64,000 bases of DNA from Cinclus cinclus (Eukaryota; Chordata; Aves; Passeriformes; Cinclidae): assembly GCF_963662255.1 (NCBI RefSeq), contig NC_085055.1, positions 8,099,602 through 8,163,601 on the forward strand, in the 5' to 3' direction. Under the pieces are notes generated by a model, which was not told the origin of the DNA, did no database searches, and saw only the letters and a list, made by a program, of their open reading frames with translations. The position numbers and the translations under genes were made by a program. Shown here in pieces: positions 1 through 15,100 of this stretch (the stretch's first letter is position 1; every line of letters begins with the position of its first letter).

Positions 1-87
1 AGCTTTGCATAGGAAACTAGATTTCAGTACTTCTCCAGAATACAGGACAGCTGATGTTTACTTGCTAATATGTCTGTTTCTTTTTAG
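1..87 (+). other. ATP11B intron (partial) at window edge
   Basis: This is the 3' end of the intron feeding the exon at 88. Nothing else is recognised here; upstream exons lie outside the window. Confidence 0.85.
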
Positions 88-152
88 ACCTCTTGGACCT
101 GAAAGTCTCTTACTTCGTGGAGCAAGATTAAAAAACACTAAAGAAATATTTG
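88..152 (+). CDS. ATP11B: ATP11B exon: end of actuator domain
   Basis: This is the first exon in the window. Acceptor tttttag ends at 87 and donor gtttgt starts at 153. It reads [19 protein letters not shown], entering with one base that completes an Arg codon and leaving with one base of a Gly codon. The [11 protein letters not shown] stretch is typical of the P4-ATPase actuator domain. Confidence 0.93.
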
Positions 153-3100
153 GTTTGTAGACATCTAAATATTTAAAGAGTATTCTCTTCTTAAAGCATT
201 TTGATGAACTGGGTTTTAATTCCACTTGCACTGAAGAAATTGTAATAATCTTGCTGACTGTTACCTGAGGGCATATGATTATAGATGAAAGTAATGATAT
301 TATGCTGAAAAACCTCTAAGGATATGAAGTTCCAGCTCTGTTCTGTGAAAATATTTGAAGTGGTTTGATAAAGGAATAACTTAACTTCAATGGATAAATG
401 ACTGTTCTTACTGTTACCTATTGTTCAAGGCTTTCTCCTGAGATTTACCATGCTGATTTCCATAAAATACATATTGAAGAGCAGTACTGTCATAATAATG
501 AACAGTGTTTAAATTACTTCAGTAGTCCTCTTTTACTGTAGAAGAATCTTGCAAATAGTACAAAATACTGCCATGTAGTAAACACTGAAGTAGCACCACC
601 TTTTGTTTTTATCCTTTATCTCTCAAAATGAAAAATTCTGCAAACTGTATTTATGCAGAAAAGGAAGTCTGACTCTTCCCCCCTTCCTTCCCAGGTGTTG
701 CTGTGTATACAGGTATGGAGACAAAGATGGCATTAAATTACAAGAGTAAATCTCAGAAACGGTCAGCAGTAGAAAAGTATGTTTATTTTCTAATATCTCT
801 CTTATTTGTAGAGCTTTAACTTAGTTTTTCTTGTGTAACCTTAAAACCCTGGTGGTCTCATCGAGTTATAGGCAGAGGGAAGAGAGTATTCATTGCCTTG
901 CCTTCAGTAGGAAGCTATAAAGATAAAATCCATTTCTTGATATTTCATCCTTTAGTAGTGTAAAGTGGAAATATCGAAGCTTGCTCTGCTTGCAGGATAG
1001 GTGTTGCTATGATAGATATTCATATTGAATCTCATGATTTATTTTAAAAGGAAAAGGAGTTCTGATATGTTGCCTTTATTCCAGTTTCTAAAAACCTGAG
1101 AGAGCCCCCTGGCATTCTTGTGCAAATACATAGCTACATACAAACAACTGTATGTAGCCCAAGAGAAGTTCAGTCATCAAAGGCAGGAAGGAAGGATGGT
1201 CTGGCTGGTTACAGAAGAAGTAGGTGTGACTGTTCTGCTGTGGCCTGGCCTGGGTTAAATGTTCAGCTGCACATGGCAGTGCTCTTCTAACTGAGGAAAA
1301 GGTGCAGCCATGGGTTTCTGCTGTGCTTGTTTGTACTGCCTGCGCAGCCTTGCAGGCTCCTTGGGGAGAAAGAGGACCACTGTGGGACTGCAGTTGGGAC
1401 ACAGGTCAGCTGTTGGGGTGTTCCTGCAACTTAATCTCGTCTTCATATTGCTGTAGAGAATGTTTGTCTTAGTCAAATGTAGAATCTCTTTCCATTCTGT
1501 TGCCTGCTGGTCGCATAGAAACTTTGTATCAAGCACAAGATACACTTTTGTAATAAGGTCCAAGTTTTTGATCAATTCATGTAACCACACTATCAACAGA
1601 TGAAGTAAAATAAACTGAAGTTTCTTGCTGTGTTGTTTTTTTTTTTTGCCTCTTTATAGATCCATGAATTCCTTTTTGATTATTTATCTAATAATCCTCC
1701 TCTTTGAAGCCATTCTGAGTACTATTTTAAAGTATGCATGGCAAGCTGAAGAGAAATGGGATGAGCCTTGGTATAATGAAAAAACAGAGCATGAAAGAAA
1801 CAGCAGTAAGGTAATGTAGTTCTTCCCAATTGCATATCTGAGGAGCACTCAAACAATATACACTCCATGTCATATATATTATGTCTCTATTCTATATGTA
1901 ACTACCACATGACCCACTTGCAATTCTCTGTGCTATTCTTTCAGTGATTGTTGAGTTAGTCCCATGTAGCCTCAGGACTGTGTAGAAATATTTCTACCTC
2001 TGTTACTGGTGGGACTTCTTCCTTTATGAAAAGACCAGACTTTCTGAAAAATTTTGGAAAGGCTTTGTTAGGACGTATTTCTGGTGGTTTATGTTCTAAT
2101 TATTGTTCTTTAGGATGTCTTTTGTCATTCCATAAAAGAAAAGAGGAGGAGGAGGAGGATGGCTATTCTCGTGTATGTTCTATTGCAGAGATTTCACAGT
2201 TCAGGAATTTAGTACGTTCTGTGATGTTGAGATGGTTTGGGCAATTTCATAAGGCTCTAATTTTGCTCGAGCTTCTGCTTGCATGCTCAGTTCTCTTCAG
2301 AGATTGAAGGGATACTTTAAAGTGTTCCTGAAATCTGTGGTTCTGAGAAGTATCTCTTTTTTTCAATTAATCTGTATTTTTCTGTGTTCTCTTTAATTTT
2401 TGATTTCTGTATGTATCTGCCTTTGTCCAAAGCAGTTCAGGAGCTTAATTTGAAATAATTCTATGCAAGTTAGTCTAGCCTGTGGAGCCTTTCAGTTCTG
2501 AATAGAGCAGGGATCAATCTTTCCATTCCTTTGCCATCAAGAATGTAGAGAGCCATGCTTTTCTGCAGTATCATTCTCCTTCTGTCATGTCTTTGTTTTC
2601 CTGTGTCCCATGTTGACTTCCACAATCTGCTTTGCATTTTTCAGCATGCTGACATCCTTACTCAGAGTGCTCTCCCTTGTCCATCTCCTCCTGTGTGTGC
2701 AGATTGTTATTTCATTGCCACTGCTTGAAGAAACTCTCTAACTTAAGTAATTGTCAGTACTTCTCTTAGATTAATTATTTTCTATCTGTCTTTTCTGGTT
2801 TAGTTTGGAAGATCTCTTTAGGCACAGAACTTGCTGAGTTTTTGTGAGCTACTTTAATTATTTATTAAATACTTACAGCAATGCTCCCTAAAGGGGAAGA
2901 ATAGACATTATTTAGCTTTGCAAATTGTTGACTGCTTTTATGCCTCCTTTATATAAAATATTCTCCTGCACAAATATCTGGTGTAATTAAAAGAGATGGC
3001 CTGTTTTTTGTCATCTCTAATCTCCCTTGCTCGATATTCAAGTGTTCATAAGGGTTTTTCCAAAGCACAATTTAGATACTGAGTTTGTTGTGCAGGTGAA

Positions 3101-6100
3101 AAAGTGACTGTAGTGTTGTATTTCATGGTTTGTTAAAATTATCATGCCTAGTAAAAAGAAGTTTCTCTCCTGTCACATAGGTGTTTGCCTGGAACGTGTG
3201 TGTGGAACACAATGATTTGAAGAGGCATAAAAGTTTGTTTTCGTGTAGTTGGGATCCCCCAACTCACTGGGGAATGCCAGCAGACAGGAACCCTCTTGAC
3301 ACTTTGCTGACCTGAAACAACAGAGTGCTTGCAGATTCCTCTGATAGCGTGGAAAATCATTTGTTTGCCTGCACAACTTAGGGTTCCTTAGAAAAGCTTA
3401 CGTGAATGATGCTTTTGATGGAATGGGGATCACGTTAGTTTTCTCAGAACAAACTCTTTCAGAGTTGGAAAACAGAATCATCATGGCAGTTAATATTAAT
3501 TGGCAGCCCTCCTGACAGATTCAGTAGAGAGACAAAAATTAATGAACTTGTGAATTGAAACCTGCAGTCACAGCTTAAGGCAGAGTTTTTACCTCAGTGT
3601 GAAGGTGTGTTACTGGGGCAACCTGCAAATGCTGCGCAGTCACTGGAGTGTTGTCTCTCTCGTGTGAACGTGGGACTTGGCTCTCCCAGTTTGGCATTTT
3701 TCAAGCATATTGTAGCATAATTAAATCACCATGTTTCATCTGATCACTGTGGTAATCTTCACATTTTCTCTTTTTCCCTTGTAGATCCTGAGATTTATTT
3801 CAGATTTTCTTGCTTTTCTGGTACTTTACAATTTTATCATACCCATTTCACTCTATGTGACTGTTGAGATGCAGAAATTTCTTGGATCTTTTTTTATTGG
3901 CTGGGATCTTGACCTCTATCATGAAGAAACAAACCAGAGAGCACAAGTAAATACTTCAGACCTCAATGAGGAATTAGGACAGGTAAAAATACATTGTCTA
4001 TGGGCTTTTTTAAACCTATTTTCTACTTAGTTTTTAATATTAAAATTAAAAGTTACTGCAGTTTCTTTATTACTTGTGATATGATTTGTGATTAATTTCA
4101 AAATAAGGTATAAAGATGTGATGGCAGAAGTTAAAAGTTATTATATGATTTAAGAAATGTGTGTAATAGAAAGTATAGTGGAGATTATTGTCTCTTTTTG
4201 CTTCTAATGAGTACATGTAATTCCAAGTTTGTTTTTTTGTTTTATTTTACAAAAGGTAGAGTATGTGTTTACAGACAAAACTGGTACATTAACTGAAAAT
4301 GAGATGCAGTTTCGTGAGTGCTCCATTAATGGCATAAAGTACCAAGAGGTCAATGGTAAACTAACTCCAGAGGGATTTTCTGAAGATTCTCCAGATGGAA
4401 ATAGGCGTGGTTTGGTAAGGTTCTTGTTTTCCCACCATTAGTCATCCTAGATGGAAAGTGTTTTATTTCAGAGAAGTATTCCTGTGCCATTAGCATAAAA
4501 AAAAAACCAAACAAACAAACCTGAAAACCAACCCAAACATAAATCAGAATTTCAGAATAGTTTGAAGCTTTCAAGTGTCACTGAACAAATAATATTTATT
4601 AAACATGTTGAGATGTGATTATTTAACATGAAATGCTTGGCAGATTTGTAAGTAAAAACATTTTTCCTGAAGTGTGTTCAAAACTGGGTTGATATGTAAA
4701 TGTTACAAATCAAGTTTTTTTATTTCTTCTAGGTGAAAGAGGAAGAGCTCTTCTTGAAAGCAGTCTGTCTGTGTCATACAGTGCAGATCAATGCAGATCA
4801 GACAGATGGTGCTGATGGTCCCTGGCATGCCAATGGAATCACATCCCCGCTGGAATATTATGCTTCCTCACCGGATGAGAAGGCTTTAGTGGAAGCTGCG
4901 AGCCGGTGAGCAGCACTGGCAGGGCTGTCTGACACAGGAACTGCCTGCAAGGGCAGCCTTACAAGTGGCTCAGGACACTGGTGAAGCCCAGGGCCTGGCA
5001 CTGTCACCTTACTGGGAAAACATTCAAATGTAAAAGACACAGCCCCCTAGATGCAGCATTAAGTGATGATTTAAAATATTTATGAAAGTACTTGAGAAAT
5101 TACAGTGGTCAGAGTGTGGTGTGAATAAAATACTGCAGAAATGGGAATTCTTAATTTTCCATAGAAGCAGAATACAGTAATGGAGTGTAAGAGTTTCTCC
5201 TTTTCTTCCCTGCCATCTTTCCCTCCCTCCTTTAAAATAGGCATTTTGTCTAAAGTGATAATTAAATGTATATTTTCTTTACTTCTAGGGTTGGAGTAGT
5301 ATTTACTGGAATTAGTGGAGACAGTATGGAAGTAAAAAGTCTTGGAAAACCAGAGAGGTATTTGTTTTTTTTCCTTGATTATTTTGAAGGACAGAACAGT
5401 AGTGAAGATTAATGTAATGTTCTCCTCTTAATCCTCTGTGTTCATAAGCAAACCTTGCCTTTCCACAGCGTGCTCTGTTTAATGCTTTTCCCTTGATGTC
5501 TTCAAGACAGCTTGCATCTTATTCCTTACCAATTGTAGCTGAGATGCAAGAATTTTGTGTGAGTTACTCTGTGTAGGTGTGTGTTGTAACAGTTTGTATC
5601 TTTGCCCATTCCTCAAAGGTTGAGACTATAGCAGAGTTGGAAAACTGAACTGCTTATTCGAGCCTTGTTTCAGCTCTAGAAATTCCCAGAATAATCTAAT
5701 TAGATATTTTAAACGTTCCCAAAATGAGTACAAATTACTAATAACTGTTTAACTGCAGAATGCCATAACTCCTTTTACTCATTTGATTTGTGACAGCTAG
5801 TTGACAGTATTTTGAATTTAAATGTCTAAAATTAATTTTCTAAGCTAGTGGTAACATAACAAATGCTAATCCACTTACCAGGGCACATGCATTTTTTTGA
5901 CAGTCTAGATTTTTTGCAAGTTTGTCAGAAACAAATTGTAGTTTTCAAAGTTACACTTGAAGTAATGACAGAAGGATGAAGGAATAGAAAGGAGCTGCTT
6001 GTAATCTCCAGACATCAAGTTAGTATTCAGAAAACTATTCCTGTTGCTAGAAGAACCTTTTATTCTTACAGAATGGAGTTAAGCATATATACACTGATAA

Positions 6101-9100
6101 AAAGCAATGAACAGTGGTTGTTCAACATTGGTAGCATTGCTTTTGGAGTTTCTATACAAAAATGACACTTTGAGGAAAGGTCTGTGGTGTAAGAGTCTAT
6201 TTATAAGACATTGCCTTTGGAAATTTATTTCTGAAAATGTTTTCATCCCATTCCCTCTTTTAAAACACAAAATACAGGTATAAATTGCTTCACGTTCTGG
6301 AGTTTGATCCAAATCGCAGACGAATGAGTGTCATTGTAGAGAGTCCCTCAGGTAGGTGATCAGAAATTGCACAAGCAGCACTTGAGAACTTCTTAAATGG
6401 CATTTTTTTAAAATTTCAGTTTTATTTGACTTTCTAGGGGAGAAGCTTTTATTCACAAAGGGAGCAGAATCTTCCATTCTGCCTCGTAGTAAGAGTGGAG
6501 AAATAGATAAAACAAGGATACATGTGGATGAATTTGCTTTGGTAAGTGTAGATGCTTGCCCAACTCCCAGCTTCAGCTGACCAGAAGAAAATTCGTGCAG
6601 TATAAGTTGTAACTTGAAGTGAAAAAATTGCTGGTGATACCTTGTTTTTAGATCAGAATCTTGTCTACTCTGAATGTAGTCTTTTGTTTTCTCACAGAAA
6701 GGCCTGAGAACTTTGTGCGTGGCCTACAGAAGATTCACACCCGAGGAGTACCAGGAAATTGGCAAACGCCTTCATGAGGCCAGGACTGCCTTACAGCAGC
6801 GGGAAGAGAGATTAGCAGATGTGTTCAACTTCATAGAAAGGGATCTGGAATTACTGGGGGCTACAGGAGTAGAAGACAAGTATGCCATGGAGTTACTGCT
6901 ATCTGTGCTCAAACCCAGCGAGTTTAGGATTTATATTTGAAATACGAAGTGTGAAAAGCTCTCCCGCTATGACCAAAAGTTCTGTGCTATTCTTGTGTAG
7001 TATAATTACCTTTGGATTGAGGCCCATTCAAAACAAAACTTGTACCAACTAGTTCTGTCTTAATAACAATGATGTACAGTGTGTTTCATCAGGGAAGATT
7101 TTATGTATATGAAATGGAATAGTTGCAGCAAATGTTTAGTGTATCAGCAAATTCATTGGGAAAGCTTCTACACACAGCTCCTTTGCAAAGCATTCTGCTT
7201 CTGCCTGTGCTCTGTAGGTCACAGGGTGCATTGTACACTGAAGTGAGCACCTGGGGCATGAAGAGCTTTCCATGCAGCACAGTAGCCAGGACTTACTATG
7301 GACTGTTTTAAAGCTTCTCAAATGCGGTGATGTGCCTAGTTTAAATCAAGATATGCTTACTAAAAATTTTCGATCCCTCAGCAGGATTGAAGTTTAGTTT
7401 TTGTTTCATCAAGGCCTTTGTTTTGTTGCTGGTAACAGAAAATAATCTGCCAGATTTACGTTGGAAAGGCAGATTTAACTCACACTGGCAGTGGGGTTAC
7501 AGTGGTAACATGGAGTTACAGTATGAGCTTTTTTGTTTGTAAAGTGTTCAGTGGGTTATTTAAGATTCTTCTTGTTCCTAGGCTGCAGGAGAAAGTCCAA
7601 GAGACTATAGAAGCCCTCAGACTGGCTGGTATCAAAGTGTGGGTGCTCACTGGAGACAAGCATGAAACAGCTGTTAGTGTCAGTTTATCCTGTGGACACT
7701 TTCACAGAACCATGAACATCCTTGAGCTTGTGCAGCACAAGTCAGACAGTACCTGTGCAGAACAGCTGAGGCAGCTAGCCAAGAGGTAAAATACCTGAGA
7801 TGTCACTATCTCACTGATGATCTTAGCTTGGATTGCTTTCATTTTTAAATTTCATGGCAGTCTCTTTGATGCATGTGCCAAACAAAAAAGTGGTCTTTTA
7901 AAAAACTTTATTAATTTCATAACAGACTGGAAGAATTAGTCTGCCTGACAGATTAACTCCTTTGCTTATTGTCTGGCCAGCAGCCCAGTTGATAGCAAAA
8001 TTGGAATTTTACTGTTAACACTGGTACAAAGTCAACGTTTTTGTCCCTAAATAGAATAAAGGAAGACCATGTTATCCAGCATGGACTGGTTGTGGATGGG
8101 ACCAGCCTCTCTCTTGCACTCAGGGAACATGAAAAACTGTTCATGGAAGTTTGCAAAAACTGTTCTGCAGTGTTGTGCTGTCGCATGGCACCCCTTCAGA
8201 AGGCAAAGGTAAGTGAGAATATTGTCAGGATTGCCCTTGAATTATATTTATTATGCTTTATAGGAGGCAAGGATTTCTGAAACTGCTTTGTTTGTTTGTC
8301 TGACCCTTTTTGTGACCTCTGAATCCTTGTTAAATTCAGATCCAGAGTATATTGCTCAAACGTTTCTACATGTGTGTTTGTAAATTTGCAAGTGGATGGC
8401 GAAATCAAAATACTGCCACTAAACTCATCTTTATTCTGCCTCTTGAGTGTTCAGTAAGGCAGCAGCTCTCCCAATCTCCTGCATGCTTTTGCCCTAGCTG
8501 TTCCATCTCTTCTTCAAACCAAAATAACTGAATTGAAAATTCATGAACCTGTAAGGAGAAACTGTGTTTCTCTAAATACTTTAAAAATATCCAAGTTTGA
8601 GGAAGAAGTAAAAGGCAAGGGAAGCCAAGTCTCCAGGAAAGCCTTAATACTCCTCTAATACAATTTTTCCTTCACTGGTACTGAATTTTACTCAAATACA
8701 TGTTGAATAAGAGTCAAATTCAGATTTTGTGATTTTTTTTTAATGAATATTTTTACTCCAGAAAGCAAAGCTCTGAAGGACTATAATAGTCTTTCCTTTT
8801 GAATTTTTCTCTTCATGAAAAGACATCTCTTTCCCTTAAAGCACTAGGAAACCCTTCTGTAAGGCATTAGATGTTCAAGAGGCAGGCTATTTTACTGTAA
8901 CAGGAGTGACCTGTTTGGAGGTCACTCTTCTTTCCAGAGTTCTCATGCAGTCTTCAGAATCACTTTTAGTATAGAACTGTTCTTCTGGTATCCTTCTAGA
9001 TTCTGGAAAATGTTGAAAGGAAGTTGTAGCTACACTGAGTAAACCAATCTGTTGGATATGTCCACTCTGTACATTCTTTTAGCTGAAATTTTCACCATCC

Positions 9101-12100
9101 TCTCTCTTTAAGGTGCAGATAGGTGTCAATGTCATGTCCTCCTTCTTATTTTGTCATTTAACTTGATTTATAATGCTTTGTACTGCTTTCCTTAATTCTT
9201 CTCCTCACAAGCAGATAATGGAGATTATTTCCTGTCTTGAGTCATGAAGTACAGTAAAATGTAATTTTTATTGCAGTGAATTTTTAATTTCAAACATTGA
9301 ACTATATAAATCACCAAGAGAAATGCCATACAATATGAGGAGTAGGGAAAGAAGTGCAGGGTAGTTTAGTCTAGTCTTGCACTTTATTTTTAGCTCTAGG
9401 CAACATTTTTGTGAGGTTTATTCCAAGATTAAACTGGAACTCAGTTTAATATTTCTTTCATCTTTAATTATAATGAGTGTTAATGTATGGTTAGCAGTCT
9501 CACTACTAATTTTGGTATATTTTATGACTCAAAGCCTTTTTTAAACATCATCATGCCAGTCATTTGGAGCTGCTGCTGATAGCTGCTGTTAAAATTTGCC
9601 AGAGGATTTTTCTTGACCTTTTCACATAGATGTTTGTCTGTTCAAATTACCCAGGCCTTGGGGATCTCAAGAGGACTGATCTGAGTGATGTCCTGCAGCC
9701 TTGTTACCTCTCAAAGGCTCCTCCTCCTAGGATCTAATGCTAAATGTACTTGAAATAATTACATGGGGAACCTTTAAACTTGAATGTTAATACCTGCAGT
9801 TAGGGAATGTATTCCCACAATCAGGTGGATTTCTCTGAGCTGTGGACTGTTTTTAATCACTATTGCATTCCTTGTGTGAAGTGAATTCCCATTCATGTGA
9901 ATCAATGTCCTGACACTGCTAGCTACAACTCAATTATTCCAGTGCAATATTTTATGTCTACTTAACTTCATATAGTTGCTCTGTTGATATTTCCACTTTG
10001 GGGTTTCTGGAACTTGAAGGGGAAAATGTTTTTTCATCCATACTTACTTTCTTGGTTTTAGAAAACCTGTTGTGATCTTCGTTTATACCTTTACCTGCAG
10101 CCCATTTCCAACTGAATTAGTGAAGCTTCTATCTTAATCTAGAGCTCTGTGGGAGGTTAATGAGTCACTAATTCTCCTTAACCAAAAGTCTCATCTAACT
10201 AACTCCTCTGTATTGACACTTACATTGAAGATCTGATATCACTGCTCCTCTTCTGAGTATTTTAGGACCTTGCACGTCAACAATTTTTTCCTTCATTCTG
10301 TCATGTTTTCTTCTGTGTCTTTGTCAGTTGAGAGTAGCCCTTGATGATAATGACGTTGATTTAGAAAGAAGCAATTTTCTTTAATAACAGCATATTGATC
10401 TTTTAGCTAATGTGTTTGCTTTTTCAAATTATTCTTTCACCTGAATTAGTTCCATTAATTCTAAATATGAAGAATCTGGGTTTATTGAAGGGCATTAAGT
10501 CTGTATTACTTTGTAAGTAAATTTTTAGTTCCAAATTTTGCTTGACTTGACTTTGTTTTGCATGATAAAGCACCAAACTAAGAGTTGTACAAGAACATTG
10601 AAGTAAGAACAGGAAAATAGGCTCAAGGAAGATGCAATGTTTAAATCAGACTTGTACTCCAAAACAGGCAGCTTTTCTGAAGAAAGAATTAATGTATGCA
10701 TGTGATATGCCAAAGCTGGTTTTTTTCCCCAAACATGCATGTTCATAAAACATATTAATTATATGTACAGATAGGCAGCTAACTGAGATACTTAGGAATT
10801 GTTGACAAGGTTTGTAGGTAGACTGTGTAACCTGGAAGTAAGTGTTTAATTTTCTTTTTCCAGGTGGTTCGACTGTTAAAAACCTCTCCAGAGAAGCCCA
10901 TAACGTTAGCGATCGGAGATGGTGCTAATGATGTGAGCATGATCCAGGAGGCACATGTTGGCATAGGTAACTTCCTTCTGTCTCGAGCACCTTTATTTGA
11001 ATCAGCATCAAATGAGCAGCTTCCTTTAGTTTTAAGTGAGGAATATCTTCCTTTGCAACAGAAAACTGCTGAAGTCCTTACAGTGTTGAAGTGTAGGAAA
11101 ACAGAACTGTAGCTTCAAACGTATGTTGTTGGGTTTTTTAAACTTCAGTTTTTATTATACTTAACCTGTTTTGTGTTTTGTTTCCCAAACACTACAGGAA
11201 TCATGGGCAAGGAAGGAAGGCAAGCTGTAAGAAACAGTGACTATGCAATAGCACGGTTTAAATTCCTCTCCAAGTTGCTTTTTGTTCATGGGCACTTTTA
11301 CTATATTAGAATAGCAACCCTTGTACAGTACTTTTTTTATAAGGTGAGTTTTTTTTTTCCCAGCAAGAAATTTATTTCAGATCTGAGATTTTTTTGGGGG
11401 GGGGGATCAGGTTAAATATTTCTATTTTAGGTTTTCCAGCCAAATGCAGTAGTTGTGAAATTGTTTAGTTTTTCCACCTAGAAATAGGCCTTAAATATCA
11501 CAGTGAGTTTGTCTAGGCTGAGGGGCTGATGTGTTTGTGTTCTCAAGGCAGGGTGGTTGGTTGGAGTGCTTTTGGGTTTTTTTCACTTGTTCATCAGTTT
11601 TCATAGCAAAGCAAAACTCACTACCTTTATTGAATTTTATCTGGGATTTCAGCTTTGCCTCCCAAGTCCCTTTTGAAGTTGTTTTCTTTCATTTGAAGGC
11701 AATAGTATAGTGTTACATTTTGGTTTCTGCTTTGTTTGCTTCCATGCAACAAACTCACATGAGCGGAGCACAGCTTCATTGAATAAAATACGGAATCTAT
11801 TCTGCAAAGAAATTCTTAAAAAGAAACTGAAGGGGAAAATGAATGGATTTCTTCTGCTTATACTCCTGTAGTGAGATGTGCTCATCAAACACATATAGTT
11901 AAGCTCATACTTTTGAGGTTCATTGTCCCAAAGGACAAACAAAATATCCTCTCAAGCAAAGCATCTTGCTTGACTTTGCCAAGTAAAATGCTGAAAGGCT
12001 TCATACTCTCCCTGTGTACTTTTACCAGCTTGTAAGAGTTAGGAATTTCTCTTAGGGCTATGAGACATGTACAGAGGGTTAACTATTTCTTCCACTTCTC

Positions 12101-15100
12101 TTTATTTCAGAATGTGTGCTTTATTACACCACAATTTTTATATCAGTTCTTCTGTTTGTTTTCACAACAAGTAAGTATTGCATGCCTGACATATTGTCTG
12201 TGACACACTTGAGGTCCTTAATTAAGAAAATAAGAAAGAGTGATGCAAGGAGAAGTAGAGATGTTAAACATAGCAAATACCCAGCTTCATTTTTTGTGTT
12301 TGATAGCTGACGTTAGTTGATTGTTATGTGAGTGCAGCTGCTTTCCTAACTAGCAAACTCACGTAAACTCATCAATTGTTGCTGTTATAAGTGTGCTAAT
12401 AAATCTTTATAAATTCAAGGCATAAAACACTTTTTGCTTTCCTTTGCAGACACTCTATGATAGTGTATACCTGACTTTGTACAATATTTGTTTCACTTCC
12501 CTGCCTGTCCTCATCTACAGTCTTTTTGAGCAGCATGTGCACCCGCATGTATTGCAGAGTAAACCTGTGCTCTACAGGTATGTATGTCCTGCATCAATTC
12601 CCACAGGGGCACATCTTGTACAGCAGCAATGGCAACTGCACAACTCTGAACTTGCTATTAGGTATTTGTACAATAATTATCTGTAGTTCAGGCATTTTTA
12701 ATAATCTTGATGAGGAAGAATTGAAGCTATATAGTTCTCATCCTAAAAGTTAATTAAAAGGAGTATTTTAAGAGAAGTGTCTTTTTATGTCAACCATATT
12801 ACAAGTGAAGAGCATTTAGCACTTGGTCAGCTTACATGATTATCAGCCTTCTCCTTCATTACATGTAGGAGGTGAAAATCACTTCAGACAGGAGAATGAA
12901 AAACTGGGACACCATGGTTAGGGGAATCACCACAAAAAAGTCCTTTACGAGGAGGAGTGATTTCCTGTAGAATTAGATGTCCTCCCAGTGGTAGCATTTT
13001 GCACTGCATAGTGCTTTTTTGGAGAAAAAAGTTGGTATTTTTGCAAAAAAGAGATGTCTCTCAGATGTCTCTCTTTCTGTAAAGGTCTTTTAAGCAGAGC
13101 AAGGGGTAAGTATCAGGAGATCTGGCTTTTTCTTCCTCTTGCAGTTCCACCTCCAGCGACAAGAATTCTAGCTTGTGCTGTTCTGAATTTGACCCATTAG
13201 AGACCCTGGCCATTGGTGCTCGCTCCTTAAAGCAGAGCCAGATCATGAGAGCTCAGAGTTCTTTCTTTGCCCATGATTTATGTATTTTTTCATATGTCAG
13301 CATTTGTTAAATGTGTCTCAGTGCAGTTGAAAGTTACATTTATTCAAAGCATTAGCAGTCATGCAGTGTGGATAGCTGACAGTTCTGGACTGTATGAAAT
13401 CCAAAATACGTTTTCTTTCTGCAGAGACATCAGTAAAAATGCCCATCTGGGGTTTAAACCATTTCTTTACTGGACCATCTTGGGCTTCTTTCATGCATTT
13501 GTTTTCTTTTATGGCTCGTATCTTCTGATGGGAGAAGACACTTCTCTGCTGGGAAATGGCCAGGTACAATATCATAAGTGTTATTCTACCACTGTATTTT
13601 TGGCAGTATTTCTTAATGCGTTTTTTTTTGAAAAATCTTTATGTGTCCGAAAAATTTTGTTTTTATGAACTACAGTTATCAGTGATTCTTTGTCAGGATT
13701 TGTGTGTTCTCTCAAGAGTAACATTTCTTAGCATGGAAATTGTAAGGTGTTGTCAGAAAGTGTTTGTCCCTGAAGAACATATCTTTCAAGATAATAGATG
13801 TATCATGGTTGTCTTAAACTTTGTTGTGTTTTGTGAACTGTTTTTTGTCAAAAGTCCTATTTCACAATGTCAGCAAATGAGAATTTATATTCATTCATTC
13901 AAAACTCATTTTGAATTGGACTTGATTGCAATGTCAAGCAGTGGCTTTTCTTCAGTAACTGTTATAAAGTTAAGCTGAAAGTTGACAAAAGTCTTAAAGC
14001 TTCTCCTGAAAACATATTATTCTAATTGCTCCTAATTTTTTTTTAAATTTAGTGGTGCAGGTTGCTTTTAAACTGTGCTTTTTATTCAATAAATATTTTT
14101 AAGGCCATAACTTAATGAAATCATCAAATACTAATTTGACACTTTCCATTTTAAAGATGTTGAAGTTGACAGGAAGAATCGTTAAAAAAAACCTCTAAAG
14201 CTTGAATGAAACCACTGCAAGGCTGTTTTCTTATTTCCCCTGGTTCTGAGTTAGTTAACTCTGTTTAGAACAATTAAATACTGATTTTTGCCTGATTAAA
14301 CATGGGTAGTAATGGAAAAATACATTTGCTTCTCATGATGCCATTCTTAATACTAGCATAAAGAACTTGCCAATTCTCATAATGCTTGGCAGAGTTGCAA
14401 GTTATGGCACAAGGGACAAAAGCAGCATCCTGCTGATTTCCCAGCATCACCTGGTGCCAGGGAGTGGGTGTGAACTCAGGGAGTTTAGTCAGAAATGCAG
14501 TGATGTGCAGACTAGTGAACAGAATGGTCCTGAGAGGCTGCAGGCAGAGCTGGTGCTGGCAGTGTCCCTGCAGAGGGACGTGCAGTGATGCAGCCACCTG
14601 GAGCACCCATTCCATTATCAGATGTTTGATAAGAATGTTAAAATAGTTGTGCTTCAGACTAAAATGTCTCTTTCCAGCTGAGGCATGAGTGTGTCCTCTC
14701 GTCATTTGTTACAAGCTGTGGGATTTGAAATTTTTGTGAGCTTATAAAGGTCCTTCAGGACTCTTGTAATGAGGTAATTTTAGACTATGAATCAGTGTGT
14801 GTGGTGCATCCATCTTCAGTTGTCAAAGCACCTCACTTCAAAATTGCTTAGTAAATGTCCATGGGGCAGGAAGATAATTCTTCCACTGCATTTAGTGACA
14901 ACTGTTTGATCTGGGGAGTTGGTGGCTGCCCTTTAGCTTCTTATGTGATACAACTTCAAATAAATTCTAAGACTTTTCTGGGTTTTAGTTACTCTGCCTC
15001 TCTGCGTTTGCTAAAAGAGGGTGATTAGAACTGGTACAACTGTGTTGAAGTGAAATATCTGCATTGCATAGTTTCTTGCAAATGTAATGTGTACCTGGAA

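Noticed and set aside
2026..2307. 93-codon plus-strand frame in an ATP11B intron
   Set aside because: It contains the AGG microsatellite, has no splice-phase relation to neighbours, and no homology.
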